This document shows, piece by piece, positions 8,355 to 16,248 of a stretch of DNA of 64,000 nt. Position 1 is the stretch's first letter. Each line of letters starts with the position of its first letter. The stretch is from assembly GCA_018399495.1 (NCBI GenBank), contig JAGYOG010000004.1, positions 1 to 64,000 of the forward strand, given 5' to 3'. Below the pieces are notes generated by a model. It searched no databases, was not told where the DNA came from, and worked only from the letters and a program-made list of their open reading frames with translations. Source of the stretch: Sphaerochaeta sp. (lineage in GTDB: Bacteria > Spirochaetota > Spirochaetia > Sphaerochaetales > Sphaerochaetaceae). A program made the translations under genes and the position numbers.

Positions 8355-9037
8355 TACTTCTGCTCCTTCTCTTTCTTCTTGCTCATCGATGCCTTCAATT
8401 GTTCCATCTCTGCATCAATTTCATTTTCACTTTCCATTTTGCTGAATTCGTCCGCTGCACTGGTGGTCCCATGGTAGCCGGCCATTTCTGCGTCTGCTTC
8501 CATGCGTTCAATCTTGCTCTCCAGTTCACTGAACTTTCGGGCCAAGTCCGTACTGTCGCTGCTCTTCAAGGTATCAGCAACCTGCTTCTTCTCCTTGGCG
8601 CTTCTTGCTCTCTGGACAAGAATCTGTTGCTTATCCTTTACTTCCTTGAGCTTGTCGGCAATCTGGGTAAGCTGGCTGTTCTGGCTGGCAAGAATGGTCT
8701 GCAGGTTTGCTTCAAGCTCTTCGATACGCTTGATTCGTGCTTTTGCGTTAGTCTTCTCAACCAATGCTTCACGGGCAAGGTCTTCCCTACCATTGGTGAT
8801 AGCCAGTTTGGCGCGATCTTCCCAGCGGAGAAGCGACTTTTCCAATTCTGCCTTCTCACGCTCCAGACTTACCTGCTCAGCTTTTCTTGCTGCCATTGAA
8901 GAGCGGGCTTTGCTCTGGGTTTCCTCAAGTTCAGTGATCATCAGGTTGATCATCTTTGCTGGATCTTCGAGTTTATCCAAAGCACTGTTTACGTGGGAAT
9001 TGAAGATATCGGCGATTCTTTTGAACATCTGCATCAT
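8354..9037 (-). CDS. PspA/IM30 family protein, copy 2
   Basis: This second PspA paralogue (about 227 residues) begins with an MFKRIADIFNSHVNSALDKLEDPAKMI block like that of copy 1 and has the same LAITNGREDLAREALVEK coiled-coil core. The C-terminal part differs and ends in a lysine/glutamate-rich tail (KKKEKEQK). Two adjacent ATG codons follow AAAGGAG; the second (9034) has the better spacing. It heads its own sigma-54 operon with mini-PspC. Why the organism keeps two PspA copies under one activator is unknown; division of labour between membrane binding and PspF inhibition is a possibility. Confidence 0.93.
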   Translation of the reverse strand: MMQMFKRIADIFNSHVNSALDKLEDPAKMINLMITELEETQSKARSSMAARKAEQVSLEREKAELEKSLLRWEDRAKLAITNGREDLAREALVEKTNAKARIKRIEELEANLQTILASQNSQLTQIADKLKEVKDKQQILVQRARSAKEKKQVADTLKSSDSTDLARKFSELESKIERMEADAEMAGYHGTTSAADEFSKMESENEIDAEMEQLKASMSKKKEKEQK

Positions 9038-9094
9038 TGTCTCCTTTCGCCACTAGGTGGCTGTTATTTGCGTTTGTTTGTACGTAGACTATTG

Positions 9095-9110
9095 TGCATA
9101 AGGCGTGCCA
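9095..9110 (-). promoter_or_regulatory. Sigma-54 promoter of the pspA2 operon
   Basis: The minus-strand sequence TGGCACGCCTTATGCA has GG-N10-GC spacing and shares TGGCACG with the pspA promoter. It lies about 58 bp upstream of the pspA2 start codon. Confidence 0.87.
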
Positions 9111-9173
9111 ACTTTGAAAATATGGGAATTATCCATGAAAAAACGTTGTATATTAGCTGCATTGCCACCCAAT

Positions 9174-9212
9174 TTGGTAAATTATACCAACTCCTTTGGC
9201 CAATACTACCAT
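9174..9212. promoter_or_regulatory. Two 17-bp operator-like sites upstream of the pspA2 promoter, probable PspF sites
   Basis: TTGGTAAATTATACCAA (9174-9190) has perfect 6-bp arms. TTGGCCAATACTACCAT (9196-9212) is a weaker copy, with 22 bp between equivalent positions. Both match the pair at 6943-6978 under the pattern [ATC]TGG[CT]-x-N5-TACCA[AT]. They lie 65-105 bp upstream of the sigma-54 promoter. Confidence 0.7.
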
Positions 9213-9222
9213 CCTCATTGGC

Positions 9223-9251
9223 TTGTAAGGGGTACTAAGAGCGTGTAGACT
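9223..9251 (+). promoter_or_regulatory. Promoter of rsmI, apparently leaderless
   Basis: TTGTAA (9223-9228), a 17-bp spacer and TAGACT (9246-9251) are followed after only six bases by the rsmI ATG at 9258. Transcription would begin at or next to the A of ATG, and no ribosome-binding site is present. Confidence 0.55.
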
Positions 9252-9257
9252 GCATCC

Positions 9258-9965
9258 ATGAGTACCTTGTATATGGTGGCAACACCCATTGGAAACCTCG
9301 AAGATATTACGTACAGGGCTGTTGAGACGCTTAAAAGTGTTGAGGTGATTGCCTGTGAAGATACCAGGCATACACAACAGCTACTGACCCATTGGGGGAT
9401 CAGCAAGCGCTTGATCGCCTGTCATGCACATAATGAAATCAATTCAGCTAAGGGCATTGTAGGCTTGCTCGCTGAAGGCAAGGATGTCGCATTTGTCAGT
9501 GACGCAGGGACACCGGGTATCAGCGACCCGGGAGCTCGCGTGGTCAGTACCGTGCGTCAGGCTGGATTCCCTGTTGTCCCCATTCCTGGTGTTTCGGCAC
9601 AATCGGCTCTTGTCAGTGTTGCCGGCTATGTAGGAAAGACGTTCACGTTCGAAGGCTTTCTCAGCCCGAAGAAGGGAAGAAGAAAGAAACGTCTGGAAGA
9701 ATTGCTTAACCGGAAAGAGGCGTTCATTATCTATGAGTCACCCTATAGAATTCTCAAGACGCTTGCTGAATTGGCTGAACTCGATGGTGAGCGTCAGCTT
9801 GTATTGGGAAGAGAGATGACCAAGAAATTTGAGGAGTTCCTACAGGGAAACGCCTCCCAGATGATGGAAGTGCTTGCCGCAAAACCATCGATCAAGGGGG
9901 AGTTTGCCTTGTTGGTTGCTCCCACCCAGGCACAGGAACGCGATGATCACTCTGAAGAAACTTAA
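9258..9965 (+). CDS. rsmI: 16S rRNA (cytidine-1402-2'-O)-methyltransferase RsmI
   Basis: A 235-residue SAM-dependent tetrapyrrole-methylase-fold enzyme that methylates the ribose of C1402 in the decoding centre. The N-terminal LYMVATPIGNLEDITYRAVETL, the EDTRHTQ motif, the VSDAGTPGISDPG glycine-rich SAM loop and the LGREMTKKFEE block are diagnostic. The usual C-terminal extension is short, giving a length near the low end of the family. No ribosome-binding site precedes the ATG, and the promoter abuts the start codon. It overlaps the next methyltransferase gene by 23 bp. Confidence 0.96.
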   Translation: MSTLYMVATPIGNLEDITYRAVETLKSVEVIACEDTRHTQQLLTHWGISKRLIACHAHNEINSAKGIVGLLAEGKDVAFVSDAGTPGISDPGARVVSTVRQAGFPVVPIPGVSAQSALVSVAGYVGKTFTFEGFLSPKKGRRKKRLEELLNRKEAFIIYESPYRILKTLAELAELDGERQLVLGREMTKKFEEFLQGNASQMMEVLAAKPSIKGEFALLVAPTQAQERDDHSEET

Positions 9966-10734
9966 AAGCTTGAAAAGTCGGACCTGTGTAAGAAAATGCG
10001 CAAGTCTGTTCCATCAATTGTCACAAGAACAGGAGTTGAACACCTCTTATCTGAGAGGACTACTCTCACTCTTCGAGGAGAAGCAGTTTGCTGAGGTATT
10101 GGATAAAGCCGAGCGGGAACACCTGCTGTCCTTGGCAAGCAAGGTTACCTTGGCCCAGGGAAGAGATTTGACGATCCTTCTCGAGGATATTCACTACTTC
10201 CTGCTTGGTGTCTTGGACAGTGACCCTTCTGACTGGGATCTTACCGATGAGAGGGGGCAGCTTGATGCTTCTGCTCGTCTTGTCCTTCCCCATATTCTGG
10301 TACTCGACCGGATTCGCTCTCCCTATAATATTGGTTCCATATTCCGTAGTGCAGACTCCTTCGGTGTGCAGAAAATCTACTTGATTGAAGGGTGTGCGAG
10401 GCTCGACCACCCGCGTACCAGAAAGACCAGCAGGGGATGCATCGATACAGTGGACCATGAGGTTTTGCCCGAAGATGTGGTGTTGCAGCGAATACAATCG
10501 CTTCCTGTCTTTGCTCTGGAGACAGGCGGAAAAGATCTCTCGCTGTTTCCCTTTCCAAGGGAAGGGGTGGGAATCATCGGCGGGGAGGAACTGGGAGTCA
10601 GCCCTTCCTTACTGAAGGCAAGTGAAGCCTATCTTGGCAGGCTGACTCTCCCGATGGGAGGGACCAAGGGGTCCCTGAATGTGGCAGTAGCCACAGGTAT
10701 TATGCTCTGTAGTTGGTATGTGAGTAGCTTGTAG
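9943..10734 (+). CDS. SpoU/TrmH-family RNA 2'-O-methyltransferase
   Basis: This 263-residue protein starts at an ATG that overlaps the end of rsmI and follows AGGAACGCG. An N-terminal helical region of about 100 residues precedes the SpoU knot domain. The three family motifs are visible: LDRIRSPYNIGSIFRSADSFG, GIIGGEELGVS and LPMGGTKGSLNVAVATGIML. The last is the SAM-binding trefoil knot. The target (tRNA or rRNA ribose) cannot be told from sequence. Pairing with rsmI suggests an RNA-modification operon. Confidence 0.9.
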   Translation: MITLKKLKSLKSRTCVRKCASLFHQLSQEQELNTSYLRGLLSLFEEKQFAEVLDKAEREHLLSLASKVTLAQGRDLTILLEDIHYFLLGVLDSDPSDWDLTDERGQLDASARLVLPHILVLDRIRSPYNIGSIFRSADSFGVQKIYLIEGCARLDHPRTRKTSRGCIDTVDHEVLPEDVVLQRIQSLPVFALETGGKDLSLFPFPREGVGIIGGEELGVSPSLLKASEAYLGRLTLPMGGTKGSLNVAVATGIMLCSWYVSSL

Positions 10735-10738
10735 CTTC

Positions 10739-12775
10739 TTAGCCCCGGTTTGAGGTAACCGCTACATACATTCGTTTCAGCTTATCTTCGATATCGAAGT
10801 TGAAATTGCCTGCACTCCAGTTGCCCTTAGGATTACGTACCCCGACACTTCTTCCGGTGAGTAGTTGCATCGCTTCATCAATGGTGCTGACCGGATAAAT
10901 GAAGAATTGCTTTTCCTTGATGGCGTTCAGTACCTCATAGGGAAGGATGAGGTTGCGTACATTCTGTTTCGGAATGATGACCCCCTGTTTTCCGGTGAGC
11001 CCTGTTGCCAAACAGGTTCGGAAGAATCCCTCAATCTTTTCATTGATACCACCGACGGGTTGGATCAATCCCATTTGGTTGACCGATCCGGTCACAGCGA
11101 TGTCCTGACGGATGGGCAGTTCCCCGATTGCTGAGAGTAGGGCAAGTAATTCACTGGAGGAGGCACTATCCCCGTCCACCTCTGCATAGGATTGCTCAAA
11201 GGCAATGCCAGCGTATATGGAGAGCGGGAAGGTACGGGCGTAATGTTTACGAAGGTATCCTTCGAGAATGAGAAGACCCTTGTCATGGATCTCTCCACTG
11301 AGTCCGGCCTCATGTTCGATATTTACAATGCCCTCATTTCCTGGGCTTGCTGTACAGGATATAACCGTAGGGGTTCCAAAGGAAGCACTCCCACGGTCCA
11401 TCACCGCCAAACCATTCACCACCCCGATTTTTGTACCGGAGAGACTGATGATCATATCACCGCTGAGAATCTCTTCATTGATTTTACTTTCACTGATACC
11501 GTTGATGTATCCACGTTCCTTATTAACATGGAGAATGAGATCGCCATCTATGAACGTTTGGTTTTGGTGTTTTGCCCACCATTGGGCCTCCTCAATGACA
11601 TCATACAAGGAGGAAAGGTGTGTGGTCAGATGGGTACGGGACTCCACATACCAACACGAATATCGCAGTAACTGGCTGTAAGCGCTGTCCTGAAGGGGGA
11701 GCATGTAATGGTTTTTTGCATACGTTTCCAAGATTGTGATGCTCTGGGCAATCGTCGTCTTGGAGAGCTCCATAGAATAATCAAGCTGAGCGCAGATCTT
11801 GAAGAGGGTCAAAAATCGTTCATCCTCATCAGAAAGCATATCGTAGACCTCTTCGCTGCCGATAAGGATGACCTTGATCGGGAGAGGGACCACCTGGGGC
11901 CTGATCATTTTGCTTTTCAGCTCCCCTTTAGTGACAAGCCTTGCTTCATAGGCCAATGCGTTAGCATCGAGATATCGTTTCAAGGCTTCCCAGAGCCCAC
12001 TTTCTCCAAGCAGTTTTTCAGCCTCTATGACGATGAATCCACCCGCTGCCTCAAGCAACGATCCTGCATGCAGGCTGAGGTGGGGAATCTTCTCATCTGA
12101 ATCGACTGAGCCAAAAAGGTTGTTGAATGTTGGATAAGATTCAATGATAAGGGGGCGTTGTTTTGTTTGTGCATGATTGACAAGCAGGTTTGCTTGGTAT
12201 TTCCGTGCTATTGGGTGGTTCTTGACCGTTTCCGCATCAAGATGCTGGATATGGAAGTTCTCCCTGGCAAGGTCAGCCTTGAGATGAGCAAAATATGAAG
12301 ATAATTGTCGATTGTCAGGAAATTGTTGCTCCAGTTGGTTCACAAGAAGCTCTGCGTTCTCCAAGAAGTGCTCTTTGTCCTGGACAAGGCTGAGAAGTTC
12401 CTGGTTGAATGCGCTGCAAGCATCGCAGAAGCGTTCCCCTTCTCCTGGCTTGAACGTCAGTGCGCTGGGACTGTCAGGTTGTTTGAAATTACACACATAG
12501 ACTATGTCCCTGATAGCATCAACATTGTTTCTTTGGTGCTCAGCACAGTAGCGTACCGCTTCATGTCGTCCACTCGTAGCTTCTCCGCTGACAAAGATGT
12601 TGTATCCACATTTCTGCAAGCTGAGTCCGATCTCCAAGCTGCGAAGTGCCCTTGGTTGGCCAACAATGTGTTCATTGCTGTCCAGGTTCCGGCATTCGTT
12701 TATGAGTAGGGGATCAAAATCAAAAGAAGCTTCTTCATAAGTGAGCGGTTGAACCCGCTTTTTTGTATCGGTCAT
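10739..12775 (-). CDS. Lon-like ATP-dependent protease (AAA_32 plus S16 peptidase)
   Basis: A 678-residue Lon-related protease from the ATG at 12775. The N-terminal half holds an AAA-type region in which the P-loop reads SGEATSGRHEA, with Arg where Lys is normal. A middle helical domain follows. The C-terminal S16 protease domain has the Ser-Lys dyad: Ser in GDSASSSELLALLSA and Lys in VGGINEKIEGFF. No Lon N-terminal substrate domain is present. Homologues of this class are common but poorly studied. The promoter is TTGACA-17-TATAGT ending six bases before the ATG, so the mRNA should be leaderless. It ends 4 bp from the convergent SpoU gene. Confidence 0.85.
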   Translation of the reverse strand: MTDTKKRVQPLTYEEASFDFDPLLINECRNLDSNEHIVGQPRALRSLEIGLSLQKCGYNIFVSGEATSGRHEAVRYCAEHQRNNVDAIRDIVYVCNFKQPDSPSALTFKPGEGERFCDACSAFNQELLSLVQDKEHFLENAELLVNQLEQQFPDNRQLSSYFAHLKADLARENFHIQHLDAETVKNHPIARKYQANLLVNHAQTKQRPLIIESYPTFNNLFGSVDSDEKIPHLSLHAGSLLEAAGGFIVIEAEKLLGESGLWEALKRYLDANALAYEARLVTKGELKSKMIRPQVVPLPIKVILIGSEEVYDMLSDEDERFLTLFKICAQLDYSMELSKTTIAQSITILETYAKNHYMLPLQDSAYSQLLRYSCWYVESRTHLTTHLSSLYDVIEEAQWWAKHQNQTFIDGDLILHVNKERGYINGISESKINEEILSGDMIISLSGTKIGVVNGLAVMDRGSASFGTPTVISCTASPGNEGIVNIEHEAGLSGEIHDKGLLILEGYLRKHYARTFPLSIYAGIAFEQSYAEVDGDSASSSELLALLSAIGELPIRQDIAVTGSVNQMGLIQPVGGINEKIEGFFRTCLATGLTGKQGVIIPKQNVRNLILPYEVLNAIKEKQFFIYPVSTIDEAMQLLTGRSVGVRNPKGNWSAGNFNFDIEDKLKRMYVAVTSNRG

Positions 12776-12827
12776 GAAGGAACTATAGGTGGTGGAACAA
12801 AAGGTGTCAACTCTATATACTGGGGAC
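12776..12827. promoter_or_regulatory. Divergent leaderless promoters of the Lon-like and Nif3-like genes
   Basis: Minus strand: TTGACA (12810-12805), a 17-bp spacer and TATAGT (12787-12782), with the Lon-like ATG six bases further. Plus strand: TATACT (12816-12821), with the Nif3-like ATG six bases further; its -35 (TGGAAC) is weak. The whole 52-bp gap is thus two overlapping promoters, with no room for ribosome-binding sites in either leader. Confidence 0.75.
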
Positions 12828-13580
12828 ATGAAACGAAGCGAACTTGTTGCCTATCTTGATGTATATCTGGAACTTGAATCTTTTGAGGGCTTGGATTGTT
12901 CTCTCAATGGATTGGTTGTAGGGGGACCTGACAAAGAGGTCCATAAGGTTGCCTTCGCGGTCGATGCCTGCCAGGCTACCTTTGAGAAAGCTATCAGCGA
13001 GGATGCCGATTTTCTTATTGTGCACCATGGACTCTATTGGGGTACCCCTCTATCCATTACGGGAGCTCACTTTACGCGTATCAGCACATTATTGAAGGGG
13101 AATCTGGATTTGTATGCGGCTCATCTTCCCCTCGATGCACACTCTTTGGTGGGTAATAATGTTGTCATGGCTGAAAAGCTTGGTCTTCGGAATATTGAGC
13201 CATTTGCTCCCTATAAAGGGACCATGCTTGGGTTCAAGGGAAAACTTAAAGAAGGTAGAGATGCAAGGTGGATTGCTGACCAGCTCGGTTTTGAGAATCC
13301 AGTAGTGCTCGCCTTTGGTAAAAATCCCATTACAACGGTGGGGATTGTAAGTGGAGGGGCCAGCAGTGATGTCTACGCAGCGCTTGCCGATGAACTGGAC
13401 TGCTTCATCACCGGGGAAGTGGAACACCAAATCTATCATGATGCACAGGAATCTGGTATTACGGTTATTGGTGGAGGACATTACCAGACGGAAATTTTCG
13501 GGGTGCAGGCGCTCTCAGAACATATAAGGGATACGTTCGACCTTGAAGTTTGTTTTATTGCCAACCCAACCGGCTTATAG
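12828..13580 (+). CDS. Nif3-like dinuclear metal centre hexameric protein
   Basis: A 250-residue member of the Nif3/YbgI family, conserved in almost all bacteria. It is sometimes annotated as GTP cyclohydrolase I type 2, although its function is unsettled. Metal ligands are visible as DFLIVHHGLYWG (HH pair), the AAHLPLDAH segment and the C-terminal GEVEHQIYHDAQESGITVIGGGHYQTE block. I chose the ATG at 12828 because the TATACT -10 box ends six bases before it; GGGGAC lies between. It shares its regulatory gap with the divergent Lon-like gene, and the lspA promoter lies in its last codons. Confidence 0.9.
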   Translation: MKRSELVAYLDVYLELESFEGLDCSLNGLVVGGPDKEVHKVAFAVDACQATFEKAISEDADFLIVHHGLYWGTPLSITGAHFTRISTLLKGNLDLYAAHLPLDAHSLVGNNVVMAEKLGLRNIEPFAPYKGTMLGFKGKLKEGRDARWIADQLGFENPVVLAFGKNPITTVGIVSGGASSDVYAALADELDCFITGEVEHQIYHDAQESGITVIGGGHYQTEIFGVQALSEHIRDTFDLEVCFIANPTGL

Positions 13581-13586
13581 TATAGT
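13558..13586 (+). promoter_or_regulatory. Internal promoter for lspA, apparently leaderless
   Basis: TTGCCA (13558-13563), a 17-bp spacer and TATAGT (13581-13586) overlap the 3' end of the Nif3-like gene. The lspA ATG follows after seven bases, and no ribosome-binding site is present. Confidence 0.6.
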
Positions 13587-13593
13587 CAACACC

Positions 13594-14124
13594 ATGGCAC
13601 AGAAATACACCAGCAGATTCATCCCACTCATCCTCACCCTCCTTATTATTGTTTCAGACCAACTCAGCAAGGCATGGGTGGTTGCCACAATTCCAGAGAA
13701 CACCGTGGGTTTTCGCTATCTTGGAGATTTTCTGGCGATTGTACATGTCCGCAATACTGCCATTGCGTTCAGCATGGGCGATGGACTTCCGATTGGTGTG
13801 AAGTTGCTGTTCTTCATCATAGTTCCCGTCCTTTTGGTTATAGCGGTATGTGTAGTATACTTTTCACGAAGGATTCATCTTTCCACGTTCCAGAGGTGGG
13901 TGCTTGCGCTTTTCCTGGGGGGCGGAATCGGGAATTTGATCGACCGTATTTTTAGGAGTTTTCGGGTAGTGGATTTTATCAGCGTAAAGGTCTATGGCTT
14001 CCTGGGGTTTGAGCGATGGCCAACCTGGAATATTGCCGATGCCTCGCTGGTGATCAGTGGAATTCTTCTTGCAGTGAGTCTACTGTTTGAACACTCTGAA
14101 ACGAAGGAAGATAACAATGTCTAA
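13594..14124 (+). CDS. lspA: Lipoprotein signal peptidase (signal peptidase II)
   Basis: A 176-residue, four-helix inner-membrane aspartyl protease that cleaves lipoprotein signal peptides after lipidation. The catalytic aspartates lie in GNLIDRIFRSFRVVDFIS and TWNIADASLVISG, and the VRNTAIAFSMG motif is the family's NxGAF-like segment. Length is normal. The ATG at 13594 is placed by the promoter ending seven bases upstream. It overlaps the next small membrane gene by 8 bp. A natural substrate would be the large lipoprotein encoded at 690-4385. Confidence 0.95.
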   Translation: MAQKYTSRFIPLILTLLIIVSDQLSKAWVVATIPENTVGFRYLGDFLAIVHVRNTAIAFSMGDGLPIGVKLLFFIIVPVLLVIAVCVVYFSRRIHLSTFQRWVLALFLGGGIGNLIDRIFRSFRVVDFISVKVYGFLGFERWPTWNIADASLVISGILLAVSLLFEHSETKEDNNV

Positions 14125-14404
14125 GAAAATGAACACCGTTTGGTTTATGTTGGCAGCAACCGTACTGAACATTGTACTGATGATGGTCCTCTTCATCATC
14201 TGTTTTGTACTCATTACCCGCTTTGTCGACCCGAACAGCTCCCTGATTCCGCTTTGGTTGGGCCTTACCTTCCTGGTGAGTATCGGCGGGAGTTTCTGGG
14301 TGTACTCACGAATCATCAAGTGGATGAACAACAAGTTCAACCTTGAGGATAACCTCAGCCCACTTTTCAATAGAAAGAGAAAACCAAAGCGTCGAGAGGA
14401 CTGA
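14117..14404 (+). CDS. Small two-helix membrane protein, function unknown
   Basis: This 95-residue protein is not recognised. Two hydrophobic segments are clear (WFMLAATVLNIVLMMVLFIICFVLI at about 9-33 and SLIPLWLGLTFLVSIGGSFWVYSRII at about 42-67), followed by a strongly basic C-terminus (FNRKRKPKRRED). Its ATG overlaps the lspA stop by 8 bp and follows GAAGGAAG, so it is coupled to lspA. Its own stop is 4 bp before the next gene. It may be a partner or folding helper of LspA, but nothing in the sequence shows this. Confidence 0.75.
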   Translation: MSKKMNTVWFMLAATVLNIVLMMVLFIICFVLITRFVDPNSSLIPLWLGLTFLVSIGGSFWVYSRIIKWMNNKFNLEDNLSPLFNRKRKPKRRED

Positions 14405-14408
14405 TACC

Positions 14409-15425
14409 ATGAACCAGCTCCTCTCCACATTCTCAAGAATTTCTTGGTACCCATTCAGTGATGAACCGGTCATCAGGAGCCGTTGGTACATGCCGAGGCT
14501 TTGTGACCCTTTCTTCCTGTTTCCTGAGGAGAGTCCTGATGGAAAATGGCATCTCTTTGGTCACACATGGGTGGGCATTGAACACTTCATCAGTGAGAAT
14601 GGGATCAGCTGGGAACCAAGGAAGATGGTCGCCTTACGGGGACACTCACCCTCAATCTACCAAGAAAATGGTGTGTATTACCTCCTCTACGAGAAACACA
14701 ATGCCTCATTGCCTAATCTAAAGAAAGGAAGACTGAAGCGTAGAGAGCAGGAAAAGGTCAGCTATAGCCGATTTGAAATGTGTTCTTCCACAGACTTGAT
14801 ACTCTTTAGCGAGCCTAAGATTATACTCGATAGTCGTGAGATACCCTTCTCTGCAGATGGCTTGAAGAAACCAAGGATCTCACGACCACAGATTATCAAG
14901 AATGGGGCGGGTTACAGGATCTATTTCGGAGCCTCCCATCTGCTGCTTCCGGACACGAAACAAAAGACCAGCCGCTATTTTGCCCTTGCACTTGCCTCAG
15001 CCATTGAAGGCCCTTATGCCCTCGCAAATGAGAGAGAACCATTGCTCTCTCCGGACCCGGATGATCCGAATCGCAGTATGGCAGTAGGAAGCATCAAGGT
15101 GTTACGTGCAGAGGACGGGTATATCGGTTTTGAATGTGCAATGTACTGGGACAAGGAGCGTGCAAAAACTGCATCCGTGCTGTTGCAATTGGAGAGCAGC
15201 GACGGCGTGTCTTTCAGACCGTCCTATCGCTCACCACTCTTGGTCCCTCCCCAGATGGGTTGGGCTAGCCGGTATATTGTCAGTTGTGATGTGCACTATA
15301 AGAAAGGAGAAGCCTGCTGGTATTGTTACTACAGTGCAAACTCCAAGCATGGATATTATCCTGTACGGGAGTCCATCGGTTTGCTTTTGGGTAAAGAGCC
15401 CTCCTTGCGGAAGGTTTTTATCTAA
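14409..15425 (+). CDS. Glycoside-hydrolase-like five-bladed beta-propeller protein (GH43/GH130-like)
   Basis: A 338-residue protein without a signal peptide, hence cytoplasmic. Blade-like repeats typical of the GH43/GH32/GH130 fold are visible: RLCDPFFLFPEE, the GHSPSIYQENGVYYLLYEKH segment, KPRISRPQIIKNGAGYRIYFGASH and AVGSIKVLRAEDGYIGFECAMYWD. Asp/Glu residues at blade starts (CDPFF, GFECAMYWD) could be catalytic, but I cannot place it in a family with certainty. The ATG follows GAGAGGA and the gene is in the lspA operon. It converges on the thioesterase gene with an 8-bp overlap. Confidence 0.7.
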   Translation: MNQLLSTFSRISWYPFSDEPVIRSRWYMPRLCDPFFLFPEESPDGKWHLFGHTWVGIEHFISENGISWEPRKMVALRGHSPSIYQENGVYYLLYEKHNASLPNLKKGRLKRREQEKVSYSRFEMCSSTDLILFSEPKIILDSREIPFSADGLKKPRISRPQIIKNGAGYRIYFGASHLLLPDTKQKTSRYFALALASAIEGPYALANEREPLLSPDPDDPNRSMAVGSIKVLRAEDGYIGFECAMYWDKERAKTASVLLQLESSDGVSFRPSYRSPLLVPPQMGWASRYIVSCDVHYKKGEACWYCYYSANSKHGYYPVRESIGLLLGKEPSLRKVFI

Positions 15426-16248
15426 GATCTTCCCGTTTTTTCCACTGTGTGGATCCTACCCATACTATTGTTTCACTTCCATCTGATTCTCTTCTGATAA
15501 TCCTGTGATGCAGCAGTGGTTCGTCCTTCTGTAATGCATCGGGGTCCTTGCTCTCGGTGTATACGACAACAGCATCCTCAAGAAAGGTCTGTCGAAGATA
15601 CGATACGTCCACTTCCGCGACCTTGCAACGGTTTCGGAAGGCGGAAGGAAGACTTTCCAACGCCCATGTGAGGTAGGAAATGTTGTTCACATGTAAGTTT
15701 CGGTCAGTATCGAGGTAGGTGATCTTGGGGGTATGGACAGTCAATCGGTGAAGATTCTCATCTTCCCCATGACGGTTGTTCTCTAGATGCATATCCACTG
15801 AGTGTTCGGTATCTTCCTCTGGGGGGAGGCCGATACGCAAGGACATATCCTTCGGTCTGCAAGGCCGTCCACGTTCCAGATCAAGAATAGCCCAGTAGGT
15901 CTTGGCAATGAAAAGCAGATTGCCTTCTGCGTCGAATGCCCTGACAACGCGGGGAAGATGCAGCCTGATCGGGTCCTGTGCCCAGGTTTCCACCTGCAAA
16001 ACTTCCGGCCAATGGGTATAGCGGAATACTTCCATCTGGCTTCGAGTGATTACCCAGGTTTTGCCTTCTTTGTGCATTTCGGGAATCGAGCATCCCCTGC
16101 TCGCTGCATGGGTCCCGGCTGCTTCCTGTACAACCTTAAAATAGAAAGCCAGTCGCGCATCGGTGAAGCAATCGGTCTCGTAGCTGTAGGTGGCGAACGT
16201 GCTGTGTGCCACATTCTGTTCATCTATGGTAATCAGTTCATCATACAT
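15418..16248 (-). CDS. Acyl-ACP thioesterase (FatA-like, double hotdog)
   Basis: A 276-residue acyl-ACP thioesterase that releases free fatty acids from acyl carrier protein in the cytoplasm. Two hotdog domains are visible; the second holds the catalytic region TYLDTDRNLHVNNISYLTWALESLP, with the DxNxHVNNxxY signature. I chose the ATG at 16248 (MYDELITI). It overlaps the rsmD stop by 8 bp and follows AAGGAACAAGCAG, so the two genes are coupled. An in-frame start 69 bases upstream has less support. Confidence 0.88.
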   Translation of the reverse strand: MYDELITIDEQNVAHSTFATYSYETDCFTDARLAFYFKVVQEAAGTHAASRGCSIPEMHKEGKTWVITRSQMEVFRYTHWPEVLQVETWAQDPIRLHLPRVVRAFDAEGNLLFIAKTYWAILDLERGRPCRPKDMSLRIGLPPEEDTEHSVDMHLENNRHGEDENLHRLTVHTPKITYLDTDRNLHVNNISYLTWALESLPSAFRNRCKVAEVDVSYLRQTFLEDAVVVYTESKDPDALQKDEPLLHHRIIRRESDGSETIVWVGSTQWKKREDLR

